Origin: Collybiopsis luxurians FD-317 M1
Lineage: Eukaryota; Basidiomycota; Agaricomycetes; Agaricales; Omphalotaceae
Assembly (NCBI GenBank): GCA_000827265.1
Contig: KN834749.1
Location: forward strand, 1,787,500-1,851,499
Direction: 5' to 3'
DNA: 64,000 bases
The position numbers and the translations under genes are program-made. This document shows positions 33,692-44,041 of this stretch, piece after piece. The notes under the pieces were generated by a model. It had not been told where the DNA came from and made no database searches. It was given only the letters and a program-made list of their open reading frames with translations. Positions within the stretch are counted from its first letter, which is position 1. Every line of letters starts with the position of its first letter.

Positions 33692-34491
33692 ATGGACACT
33701 CCCCCCGTCCTTCCCCGGCTTCCTCAGAAATCTGCCCAACAAGCTGAAATTCTAACTCAACTCTTCCAATTTTCGTACCAGAAATGGTTTCAAAACACAA
33801 TGCTCAAAAGCGAAGCCGATGCTCGAAAATTGCTCAGTCCTGCTTTAGCAGAAGGCCTGATATCTTCCAATGACTACAACCAACTATCGACTCGTCTGGG
33901 TTCACTGAAAAAGTGGTATTATTTTCAGGTTCATTCTCTCCCTTCTCCCTTTCTTGATTCTCATTCTCCTTTACAGTGGCATAACATTGGTCCTGCTTTC
34001 CTTCTCTCGCCAATCCTTTTTCTCTTTTATCTCCAAACTCCGCCCCGAAGATACATAATCCCCCCTCTGCTGTTCCTACTTTCAATAGAAAACATCAGTC
34101 CTTTCTTTCGCGCTTTACCGGCCGTAGGTCTTTTCGATGTTTGGGATAAGTTGGATAACCCATCGGGAGTCTTGGAAGCTATCAGAAATTTACAGCCCGG
34201 CATGAAGGGTAGAATCTTAAACGGTCAAGGTTGGTCTAGCCCTCATTTTCCGTGTTACCGTTTCTAACCATCATTCTAGTGCCTTCCGAGTTCACTGCTG
34301 TAGGTTCACCTTTTTCCGAGTCGGGATCGTCCCCCTCCTGGCCATTACCAACACCCCCGTCGCCCGAACCAGCTCTAAACCCTCCATCTCGTTGGGATGA
34401 GCTACGCGCCGCTTCCAAAAACAAAGTTCCCACTTCTACTTGGGATGAGATTCGTCAAAGAGATGAACGTCCTCGTAAACAAGATCACTGA
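33692..34491 (+). CDS. Conserved protein of unknown function with SRWDEL/STWDEI repeats
   Basis: I cannot name the family. The N-terminus is helical (LPQKSAQQAEILTQLFQFSY, LLSPALAEGLISSNDYNQLS). A hydrophobic middle (IGPAFLLSPILFLFYLQTPP and YIIPPLLFLLSI) may be one or two membrane spans. Next comes ALPAVGLFDVWDKLDNPSGV. After an intron (stop side near 34280) a Pro/Ser-rich tail carries SRWDELRAASK and STWDEIRQRDE, a repeated W-(D/E)-(D/E)-(L/I)-R motif. The 48 nt at 33929-33976 are pyrimidine-rich, begin GTTCAT, end TTACAG and are in frame, so they may be a skipped intron or real coding. If more of the hydrophobic part is intronic, the membrane prediction falls. The gene shares its tiny promoter with the RhoGEF. 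Confidence 0.6.
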
Positions 34492-34649
34492 GCCATGGGC
34501 ATAACCAGAAGTATACGATACTTAACAACGATGTAATTTAGAAAGATCTGGTAGTACAACTACATGCAATGGTAAATTAACCTTTGTAAAATCGGGTCCG
34601 TGGCCCAAAAAAACTGTAAACAAATTGACGTATAAGAAAGATACATCTA

Positions 34650-37544
34650 CTATCCGTAAGTCGACCCCTGGTCGCTTCCCATACCGGCAGTTTGGGTAAC
34701 ATCATTCGACATCATCCAACCTGTTGTGGATGACGTAGTCGAGAGGAATCCAGGGGTAGTAACGGCGACGGGAGGCGAGGGCCCTCCATTCTCGAATGGT
34801 GGGCTCGCAGGCATAGGAACGCCAGCCGTTCCATCTTTGGAAGATGTAGACCCTTTGCGCCATAGAGATGAACTTGAGAAGGGATACAATGGCGCACCCA
34901 CTTCAAGCGGTTGTTTCTGAGCTGTCATCCTGACAATCTCTCGCATCAATCCTTGTAAAAGTCGTTCTTGTCGGGCTTGAAAAGCTTGTTATACGGATGC
35001 AGATTTAAATATTCTGTTAAAAACTTACTTCCGATTGGCGACTTTTCGCCGTAGGCTAACATCGCAAACCTACATTAGGTACTAAATGAATGTGTACGTT
35101 TCATTATAATGTTGGACCTTACCTCAGAACGTTGATCTCACCCCAGACTGTGGATTCCCTGTCACTATCGGCGATTTCGATGAAATATTTGCACAACTGA
35201 ACTTGTACAACAGCCGCCAGATACCAGCAAATCGTGACAAACGGGTGCAGTCTTGTTATATCGAGTGAGGTAGCCGAAAGTACGTAGTAGGCCGCAAGAA
35301 TACATCTTGCTGAATGGATGCATCGAGCCGTGGATACGTTGCTTGGGTCACTGAAGTTGACATATGGATTGTGTAGTGTAATCACAGCGGCATGAGGTAT
35401 AATATGTACCTAGCATGAAAAAATAAGCTACGGCTTGCGTACAAATTGGACGGTGCTCACCATGTACAGGTCCGTATCAAAAATTCCACCGTCGGGCACA
35501 TCAGTAACACCATTACTGTTTTTGAAAATGTGCGGCAGATTGTCCTGAAAGTCACGGGAAACAAGCTTGTCAAGCTCCTCAAACCCTTCGAGATAAAAGG
35601 GATTTTGGTTTTTTGACGGGGCTGTAGGTGCTCGCAAACTTCCGCGCACATTAAAATCAGTAACCCTGCCGAAGAGCATCACTGCCTTGATAAGGAGATT
35701 GAAGGAGTCGGTGTACTGCGGGGGGTGTCTAACAAAAAGCTCAGGTGTCGCGATGTCTTGCGGATTACTTGGTATAGGATTCTGGTTCACAAGTTAATGA
35801 AATTCGGCTGCATAACAGCGGATCTGACAAACCTCAGAGTCAAAGTCCTCGTTTCGCAAAGGGAATTCTGTCCCAATATCGCGCTCGTCGACCGAGTGAA
35901 TCCACCCTCCGACGGATGCTATTCGATCGAATAAAATAGTCATCCACCAAGTCCGCCTCCGGGACTCCAAGTCACGAAGGTCTTTCGGTGGAGCTAGGTA
36001 CGCCCCAGGAGAGTTGTTTCCATGAGTGGAGAACGTCCCTGGATAGTTCAGGCGGAGGGGAATGCTAACGCGAGTCTGAAATGCCGCAAATATCCAGACT
36101 TCAACCCAGCGACCTTCCTGGTAAAAATACCAAGATAACAATATACAGGCCTGCATGACCTGGAAAATGTCCTCTCCTGTCAAATGTGTAGGTTCTTCTT
36201 GCAAAGAAACAATGTGTGCCACCTACCTGTGCTCATGCACTTGTCAATATATTGCCTAGTCTTGGATGCATGCATCTCCGCAAAACTGTCTCTAGAACGA
36301 AGAGCAAATTTAATGAACAAAAAGCAGAATGGTGGGCATCTGTCGTCAACATACCGTCGCGTACCATCTGGTAGAACTATTACATGGTCTTGAGGGGACC
36401 AGCGGGAGGCAGACGCGCACTGGGTAGAGGATTCGTAAAGTGCCAGATACATCCACTTACAAGAATACTCACGATAGCGTGAAGAATTGCGGAATGAGGG
36501 AAGCCTGGGTCTCTTGGAGATAGCAACATTGATGCAAGAAATGAAGGTCGGTGAAGAACTCGAGACCCACAAGGATCACATCTGAAGAAAACATCTATGC
36601 TGCATAACATAGGTTAAAGAACATAAACTGTGGATCCGTAATTATCATCCTTACTAATGATTCAACGTCGTGGGATCGGGGAGATCAGGATTCCAGCCCA
36701 GAAATAATAGTTCCATGAACGGATCACCGTTCGCAGGAGCAATGTCGGGACTTGCACTGGCACTTTCGCGACTGCTTTCTGGTATCGAGAGTGAGGCATG
36801 AGGTAATGAGATACCCTTAGGTGAAGAGTTTTGTGAAGGAATGGATGAAACAGATTCGGACGGCTGAACGTTGGGGGAGGCGGAAGTGGAACGACTATTG
36901 GCTTGCTTTTCGTATAATTTGCTCTTTAGTGTACCTAGACGTAGTGAATAACATAAAATAGTAGATATTATCCGTCAACATACTGATCTGTTCTTCCAAC
37001 TGTCTAATTTTTTCCACTGGGTCTGTTTCTGGAGCCAGTGTCAAACCTTCAACTGGATCATACGAGCATTGAGGTTCGGATGGGTGGCTGGCCAACGGAC
37101 AATGTCAGAGACGCTACCATTAGCACAAATCGAAGGAGTCGTACGCGTATCCTACGGGTGCTGGGACGCTAATAAGTGCTTGCCACTGTCTACATCCGGA
37201 TGAGCACAATGAACATTGACCGACAAGGGCGGAAAATGGACCCACTTGACGCATGTTGAACAATGAGGGCGAGCAGCGTCGCATTTCTGTTCGAGCTATC
37301 TGAGCCACCAATAGTTGGAAGATATCAACATGACATACTAATTTTCGTTTGCGACAAGACCGACACGCCTAGGGAATCCCCGAAATAGCCGACCCTTCAG
37401 TCGCGCTCAAGTATGATGAAGATTAGATAGACAGTACCTGCCAATGCAAGTTAGCGAACACTATTGCAGGAATCCGAGGGTGATCACCTGGTTTCTACGG
37501 AGTGCAGGTCTATTACTTTGTGAGCTCGTTGCGGCCTTTGGCAT
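34650..37544 (-). CDS. Zn2Cys6 transcription factor with fungal-specific regulatory domain (TF1)
   Basis: The DNA-binding domain is split over exons: 37544-37488 codes MPKAATSSQSNRPALRRNQ, a 30-nt exon (37368-37339) codes ACRSCRKRKL, and the next begins KCDAARPHCSTCVKW. The sixth cysteine comes only after two more introns, in EPQCSYDPVEGLTLAPETD, about 23 residues after the fifth; most zinc clusters use 6-9. A short coiled-coil follows (DPVEKIRQLEEQI). The regulatory domain starts with IDVFFRCDPCGSRVLHRPSF and extends through several exons (PF04082-like). The C-terminus is Ser/Pro/Thr-rich. It would bind DNA in the nucleus; target genes are unknown. It is related to the factor at 44042-46927, with matching intron sites after RNQ and RKL. 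Confidence 0.88.
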
Positions 37545-38093
37545 TGCGAAAGGCAATTAATGTGGCGTAAAGCGTCTTCAAGAGTCAATGCAGATAAATT
37601 CCAAGCAATCCAGTAGAAACGGGACGAGAATAGTCAGTAAACTCGAAGAGCAGGATATCTTTATCAGTAGTAGTGCTGCACCAACAAAACAGAGAGACCT
37701 ATTCACGAGCTGTAGTGCGCTTTTATAGTATCCACGTGCTCGCATACAATCAAAAGTCCACTTAGAGCTGATGGTGATCTGACTTCACTGAAATACATTA
37801 AGTTTGTTATATGGTTGGTAAGGACAGCACCGATACTGCCAGATGGACAAGCTTAAGGAACATCCCATCTCAAGAAAATATGAAACTTGCAAATCCAAAA
37901 CTACAGCACACTGTGGGTCCATCCGACACTAGATTCAATGATGAAATGCATCATGTTGCCATTGACCATTACGAAGACAGGGCGAGACACTGGTAGTTAC
38001 CAGGTCGAATGTATGATTCAATGTGCTCGATGTATGCTAATTATCACCATGATTCGATGTCATATAATCTAGCCACGTAACTTTCCCTCACGT
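37545..38093. other. Intergenic, TF1 promoter and YjbQ-family 3' region
   Basis: 549 bp upstream of the transcription factor and downstream of the YjbQ-family gene. A CACGTG E-box lies near 37732. No gene is supported here. Confidence 0.45.
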
Positions 38094-38897
38094 TCAAGTT
38101 AGGATAGTAGCTACCACAGTTCTCGTATGGGCCCTATGTCTGAACTCAGTGAGGTAAATTCCTAAGACAAAGCCGTTCGTCAGCGACGGGGTTCCGTTTT
38201 CGCTCGGAAATTTATTACCTTGCCAAGTTCCGAGATTGAGCGCTCCATTAGTTATCGGTATCGACACGGTGGCTCCCAACAGAGAAGATTTAGTATGAGA
38301 AACGCTACCAGCCTCAAATGAGATGAAATGGCCTTTGATGCAATAAATCAGATTCTCTTACGAATCACTAGAAAGAAGCAGATTCGGTCAGACTAAAAAA
38401 AAACGAAATACGGCGGGGTGACCCACTCCGGCCCTTCGTCTACGTGGATCCAATCCAAACTCTCCGGTACTATATGGTCGAGTGCCATGTCCATGTCTGC
38501 AATGATTGATCTTGTTAGGCAGAACCTAGAAAAGCTGAAAATAACGACAGACCTCGCCTTACATCTGTGCTGAATGATAAGAACAAATGATAAGGGGAGA
38601 AAAAGGAAAATGGCCAACCTGGATCCCAATTTTCATTCAGAGTTAATGCACAGGATGTATGTTTTCTGGATAGTAAGACATGGATCAGAGCTTAGCAATG
38701 GATGAAGAACTGCTTGCTTGCATGAAAATAAAGAGCATTCCAACCTAATTGTCGGCGATTAAAATGTTCCTTGAAATCGATTCATAACATACTTGAATAT
38801 CCCTCAGTCCGTCTTGAATTTGAGAGACGACTTCATCGGTGATTAAATGACAGCCTTTTGAGTGACGGGCGAGTGTAAATGTTTTCTGCCAGCCCAT
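38094..38897 (-). CDS. UPF0047/YjbQ family protein (secondary thiamine-phosphate synthase type)
   Basis: The YjbQ/UPF0047 family forms small trimeric beta-proteins; the E. coli member can supply thiamine phosphate synthase activity when overexpressed. The exons give MGWQKTFTLARHSKGCHLIT, DEVVSQIQDGLRDIQ, VGMLFIF-IKHTSCALTLNEN, DMDMALDHIVPESLDWIHVD, GATVSIPITNGALNLGTWQG and IYLTEFRHRAHTRTVVATIL, covering the whole family with its conserved H-T-S and G-T-W-Q-G motifs. The intron between LFIF and IKHTS (38721-38666) must start with GC (AT|GCAAGC) to keep the family sequence. About six introns are present. The true role in fungi is unknown, and thiamine involvement is by family analogy only. Confidence 0.9.
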
Positions 38898-39100
38898 TTG
38901 GAGTAATGTTTGTAGTGGCTTCGGATGTGGTTGACGAACAAGATATGATTTCAGGGGTTCAGCTCAAAATTGCCTCAACATTTGGCCGACAATTTTGTAC
39001 AAAGTCAAACAGGTACACGACAACGTAAAGCTACGCTAGAAAGCTACGAGCGAAAATCCATCGAACTTCTACACAGGCGGCAAGATGATCAATCATCTCC

Positions 39101-39181
39101 ATGCTACGAGAAAAGACAAGAGCTGCCGTTCTTGACCAATCTCAATGCCACGCAAAAAGACAAGAGCTACCGTTCTTGACC
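39101..39181. repeat. 37-nt direct repeat, two near-tandem copies
   Basis: Copies at 39101-39137 and 39145-39181 match at 33 of 37 positions, with a 27-nt core matching 26 of 27. The core begins AAAAGACAAGAGCT and ends CCGTTCTTGACC. The period is 44 nt, with a 7-nt spacer. The right copy runs into a hairpin. Confidence 0.85.
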
Positions 39182-39204
39182 GACTTCGGTCGGTTTTGAG
39201 AACG
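39171..39204. other. Double-stem hairpin with TTCG tetraloop
   Basis: The outer arms CGTTCT (39171-39176) and AGAACG (39199-39204) and the inner arms ACCGAC (39179-39184) and GTCGGT (39189-39194) enclose a TTCG loop, closed by C-G on the plus strand. In plus-strand RNA this would be the very stable cUUCGg tetraloop. The inner stem is followed by four T. It may be an RNA element, a structured 3' end or a DNA cruciform. Confidence 0.7.
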
Positions 39205-39295
39205 TTCATCTTACATAGCATAGCTCTCACCTCCATGGTTCATGATACCATCCACAATATCGCCATATACACATTCATGGCTTCAACTACACCCT

Positions 39296-40378
39296 TTACT
39301 CGTCCATAAACTTTCGTCGCTCCATTCCACCTCGATTTCCAGGAACATTTCGATTTCGACAATGATTCGCGTAATGACCTTTCTCTCCACACTTGATTTG
39401 AAAAACAAGTTAGCTAAGTCGATCGACACAGTAATGGCAAAGACATACTTTGAAACACAGCACTTCGTCCAAGTTCCTGCGAGGTATGGCCGCGTTGTTG
39501 GCAGTAGCTCCAGAAATACCGTTTGGTGCCGATGCATTGGGAAATAGCTCATACCTTCCCCATCCAGGGGGTGGGGGGCCTAGATCTCGATTTGAAGGAG
39601 GAGAAGGAGGATCATAGGCTTTGGGCGGCGGAAGACCTGGTTTAGGACTGTGAATCATTAGCAGCTATGAAAGCGTAACAATACAAAGTACTACTCACTG
39701 GCCCTTGGGACATTCTGGGCCCAGCGGACAAAATCCTGTGAGGTAAAGCTGACAAGCGACACGGCGAACATGTTTTCGAGGGCATGTAGGACCTACGTAG
39801 AGCTGTCAATAAGGATACAATGCAGACGATCAGAAGAAACGCACCCAATTTGCAGAACCCGCGGTTGTAATCGGGGCACTCCACTTTACGCTCTTTCGGA
39901 TGAGCGTATAAACATTCATCTCCAGCTGAACAATAACCATATTTTGCAAACCACCAGCACTCTGGCATCCTTCGAAGGTTATATTCGTGTAAAAACTCGC
40001 AGGCATCTCCTTTCTTACAGAGTCCCCGAAGCCAATGCTTGCAAACGGTTGCCAGCCTTTCGCGTTCACGAGGATGGGTTGGGAGCTGTTTTGGCGGCTG
40101 AAAGTTTTGAGCAGACGGAATGGTATGACGGAGAGGACAGTGAAGAGGACCCAGTGGGCATCCTGCAGGGGTCAGAGCCAAACGACATATCTGGTCGTCT
40201 GTGAATTTACTATAGGGTAAGTTGAAGGGGTCAAGTCGAGCAGATATGTACCTTTATCGAGTTTAATGTTGAGCTCAGATTTTATAAAGTTCTCAGCGGG
40301 GAATATATTTTGATGAAATTGAGGATTTATTATATCTCTGAGCGGTGAAGGGCCAGCGAGGGGATTGGCAGTAGACAT
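39296..40378 (-). CDS. YTH1: mRNA 3'-end-processing zinc-finger protein YTH1 (CPSF30)
   Basis: YTH1/CPSF30 is the AAUAAA-reading zinc-finger subunit of the nuclear cleavage and polyadenylation factor. Five CCCH fingers are visible: around CPLGPLHCPLRH, VCKHWLRGLCKKGDACEFLH, CWWFAKYGYCSAGDECLYAH, CPDYNRGFCKLGPTCPRKH and ACQLYLTGFCPLGPECPRGH. A Pro-rich linker leads to a CCHC zinc knuckle, CFKCGEKGHYANHC, which yeast Yth1 lacks but animal and many fungal CPSF30 proteins have. The end is Arg-rich (GGMERRKFMDE). The start at 40378 gives MSTANPLAGPSPLRDIINPQ. The gene is divergent from the P450 with 125 bp between ATGs. Confidence 0.95.
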
Positions 40379-40503
40379 TGCGGTTATCAAGCAAAGAGGA
40401 CTCAGCCAATAAGCGCCCATGCGCGTGACTAGGGTAACATTCACTTGCAATTCACTAGCTTACCTTGGTCCCGCTGTTTAGGCTTTCTCTTCAATTCACC
40501 GCC
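40379..40503. promoter_or_regulatory. Divergent promoter YTH1 / P450
   Basis: Only 125 bp separate the start codons of an essential RNA-processing gene and an accessory P450 gene. It contains a GCGTGAC half-site near 40426 but no clear TATA box. Confidence 0.5.
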
Positions 40504-42793
40504 ATGGTTTGGTTAAAGTTGTTGTCTTGCGCCGCAATCATTCTCGGTCTTAAGCTTGCCCAGAATAGTCTATTTTTCTCGAAACGGAGCCTTCCTCTTC
40601 CTCCGGGCCCGAAACCTTCCTGGTTTGGTTTCAAGGTCAAGTTACCGTCTACTTATCCGTGGCGCACTTACTCCGAGTGGAAGGATACTTATGGCATGCG
40701 CTATTTTTTCACTGGGTCGCGTTTTTTTTCTGACTATCATCATTTCACGTTATACAGGAGATTTGATTTACATTCAAGTCTTTGGCAACCCAATCCTCGT
40801 GTTGAATTCCCCCCAAGCCATATCAGATCTCTTTGAAAAGCGCAGCGCAAACTACTCTTCAAGACCTATCAGGTTTGCAATTTCTGGTTCTTATATGTAC
40901 TACACTGATTCTAGTGCACTCAAGGACCATGGTAGTAGAATTGTATGTCTAATGTGACCGTCCGAGGATCGCTCTGATGTATATGTTTACGTAGGATCGG
41001 ATGGAACTGGCTCTTCTCTGCAATGCCATATGGAAATTCATGGAAGGTACCTCGAGAGACGCCCGACAAATACCTTTTTCTAGAAAACTCTGACCTGCAT
41101 CCCAGCGACATCGCAATCTCTTTTTGAAATACTTTCCTATGGCCAGCTCCCATGAACACCACCGTTCCCTGCAGACCGAGGAAGTCCACACCCTTCTACG
41201 AAATCTTCTTCATGATCCCGCAAAATTTAGACACCACGTCAGAAGGTAAGCGAATGTACATGCTGCGAATTTATCAAATCATATGTAAAAATCCCCAGAA
41301 CTGCCGCAGCTATCATTTTGAAGCTTACATATGGAATACAGATCGACGAACATGTCGATGAGGAAGGAGACAACTATGTTTCATTGGCAGATAAAGCCAT
41401 GTCAAGGTAATGTGTTTTCTTGGGCGCTCAAAAACCCGAGGCTAAAAAAACTATAATCAGTCTCTCCCAAGCTGGTATTTTCGGAACGTATTTCGTGGTA
41501 GGGCGCCCCAATGCTCCTATTTGCACCATAATCATTTGCTTTAGGATTATGTTCCGATTCTAAAGCATCTTCCATCTTGGTTACCATTTGCATCTTTCCA
41601 AAAACAAGCGTTGAAATGGCGTGTTTCGGTGGACGGAATGGGTACCTCATTTTGATTGACTATACACATGCTCCAGCTCACTGAAGATCAGCGAATCTTC
41701 CTTTCAATATGGTCAAGAGAAAGACGGTCAGAGTTTTTCATATTTTCAACTGAAAATCTCCTAAATTTTTCGCAGGCTGAAGGAAATGCCCCATCTTCTA
41801 TTGTTGGCGAAGAACTAGAAGATATTGCTTCAGGAAGAACAACCGAAGCAGACGAATTTTTGATCAGAAACGTAGCCGCAACTACCTATGCAGGTAAGCT
41901 CGAGTTTTCGATGTATGGTGAAAAGAACCTAAGCCTCTCAGCCGGGAGCGATACTACCGTTTCTTCGATTGTTTCGCTATTCTTGGCTGTCTGCTTGAAT
42001 GACGACGTTCAAAGGAAAGCGCAAAAAGAGCTTGATCGGCTTAACCGACTGCCTGTCTTTTCTGATAGAGACCAACTCCCGTACATTGATTGTATCTGTT
42101 ACGAACTTCTTCGCTGGAATCCAGTTACTCCATTGGGTCTCGCTCGTGTTGTTCCTGAGGATGATGAATATATGGGTTATTCAATACCAAAAGGAACAAC
42201 GGTGCTTCCGAATGTGTGGGCTATTCTTCAGTGAGTTTTTAACCCCAAAGCTTCTGAAAGCGGTGAAGTTGACACAGTCGTTCCAGTGATCCGTAAGAAC
42301 TCTTAGTCGTGGGGCTTGCGGTCGTTGATGCGGGTTTTCAGGAATGTCTATCCAGATCCTCTCAAGTTCGACCCTGATAGGTTCTTGAATCCGGAGGAAA
42401 ACGCGGCTAAAGGAATCAACGAAATACCTGACGCTGCATTTGGATTTGGCCGACGGTGAGAACCTGCATCCAATTCGAGTATCTTTCTCAACTTTGACTA
42501 TCAGTATGTGCCCCGGACGCTGGTTTGCATACGACACAATCTGGATAGCAGTCGCATCAATCTTATCCGTTTATGATATCTCGAAACCGTTAAATCAGCT
42601 AGGCCAACCTATCGATATAGAACCTCGGTATGAATCACATCACCTCAGGTGGGATCCTTCTGTATACGCCAGGTATATCCCGTTCACATTTTTCGACAGC
42701 CACCCTTGTCCATTTGATTGCCAAATCAAACCCCGTTCTCCAGAGGCAGTCGCTGAAATTCTTCAGACTGCTGAAGAAAGTTTTGAGCTATAG
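40504..42793 (+). CDS. Cytochrome P450 monooxygenase, Agaricomycete type
   Basis: A membrane-anchored P450 starting with a hydrophobic helix (WLKLLSCAAIILGLKLA) and the PLPPGPKPSW hinge. Landmarks are IQVFGNPILVLNSPQAISDL, GWNWLFSAMPYG and SWKRHR in helix C, the I-helix AGSDTT, ELLRW (ExxR), PEDDEYMGYSIPKGT, then the heme loop FGFGRRMCPGRWFA with the thiolate cysteine. The heme loop is split by an intron within the second Arg codon. Some reading frames look broken around 40900-41100, but acceptors at ...CTCAAG|GACC and ATCCCAG|CGACATCG restore the normal sequence, so the gene appears intact. At least twelve introns. The substrate is unknown. It converges on prephenate dehydratase with only 42 bp between stop codons. 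Confidence 0.9.
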
Positions 42794-42835
42794 GCTTTAC
42801 TTGGGCAGGATTAGATGTATCTAAACAACATGTAT

Positions 42836-43875
42836 CTACCATAGGCCGATGTTTACAGCCAAAAAACCCGCATCCCTCACCCTTGATAGTGACTCCTCTA
42901 TCTCTTCTATCCAGTCTGATTTCAATTCTAGAAAGTACGTGTCGTGAAACGGAATGGAAGAAAGTGAGGGCCGGCGATCTATGCGTATTACGGACAGGTC
43001 AAGTGTTTTCAAAAGAGCTGTGAAGTCGACCGTTGTCTGCTCGGTTGTCGGAGTTACACGTATGAGGGCATGTGTGGGGCACATCGGATAGGCAGGTGGT
43101 TTATTACCAGAGTCTCTTGCGAGGAGGAAAAATCGCGTATAATTGACTTCAAAGTGATACTTAAGCACAAAGTAAGAGTAGAATGAGCCGAACGTACGAT
43201 CTTCATCTTGGATGCCTTCTTCAAGAACTTCCAAACTCTCAAATATATTTGTACAGATTTTGGAACATATGGCGGCGACGTTCGATGTTTTTGATCTGGA
43301 TACCGCATCCGCTGCAGCGGCCGTAGACGTTGTTTTGGAAATTGCAACAGAGGGTAACTTCTTCGCTAAGAATTTTCGACATTGCCCCAATGCCTGTTAT
43401 TGAGATCTCAGTATGATGGAGGAGAAGGACGACATATCCACGACACTGACTTGTTCATGACTCAGGACATGGTCAATATCGGTAAGTTTCGCTCCCTCTT
43501 TGACGATTAAACAGTGCTGGATTTTGAGTACTATCTCGCCTTGAATAAAGCCTGTTTCGAGGAATCTCAAATTATCAAATGTCTCGATTACGGAACCATA
43601 GATGGAGTTCTCTCGAGGAACGACAGCATAATCAAGGCTATCCAGGGATCCAATAGCATCTGGGGAAACTTCATACAAGGTACACATCTGAGTTCCTGGA
43701 ATGGCTCACGTACCAGCTATGGTTGGTTTCTCACAATAAACGACAGTATCCTTGAAGCGTTCATATGCCGCCTAGCTCCAAAGGTTGAGACTTAGGTAGA
43801 ATAATGGTGGGCGTAACTTGCCTGGTGAGTGTAAGTTCCAAACGGTCCAAGAAATCCAACTAATTTGGCCGACAT
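42836..43875 (-). CDS. PHA2: Prephenate dehydratase
   Basis: This enzyme turns prephenate into phenylpyruvate in phenylalanine synthesis. The N-terminus, KLVGFLGPFGTYTHQ then AAYERF, is the dehydratase start (GP.GTYTHQAA). Then come YAVVPRENSIYGSVIETFDN, DIDHVLSHEQ and LGQCRKFLAKKLP, VAISKTTSTAAAADAVSRSK and VNYTRFFLLARDS, with the conserved T-R-F. The C-terminal ACT-like domain (VDFTALLKTLDLSVIRIDRR then HDTYFLELKS) would sense phenylalanine. Intron 1 (43821-43772) begins with GC (CAG|GCAAGT), needed to join HQ to AAYERF. No chorismate mutase domain is fused. The stop is at 42836-42838, tail to tail with the P450. Confidence 0.93.
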
Positions 43876-44041
43876 GGCGTGTAAAGACGCCTAAACGTTG
43901 ACTCATACCTCAGTACTCAGGACTGATTACTCAAGTCTATAAGAAAGCAATCCATCCATTCCACGTTATGTTACAGCAATTAATACAGACAACAAAGAAT
44001 ACATAATGGGAATAAATAGTCACTGTGCATACACTAAGTAA

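Larger units (their letters stand above)
38898..39295. other. Intergenic with direct repeats and hairpin
   Basis: This 398-bp gap lies downstream of YTH1 and upstream of the YjbQ-family gene, both on the minus strand. It contains the direct repeat and double-stem hairpin listed separately, plus a related fragment (GCTACGAG) near 39044. Confidence 0.5.

Noticed and set aside
40900..41100. Apparent frame breaks suggesting the P450 is a pseudogene
   Set aside because: Acceptors at CTCAAG|GACC and ATCCCAG|CGAC with donors ATT|GTATGT and AAG|GTACCT restore GWNWLFSAMPYG and SWKRHR.
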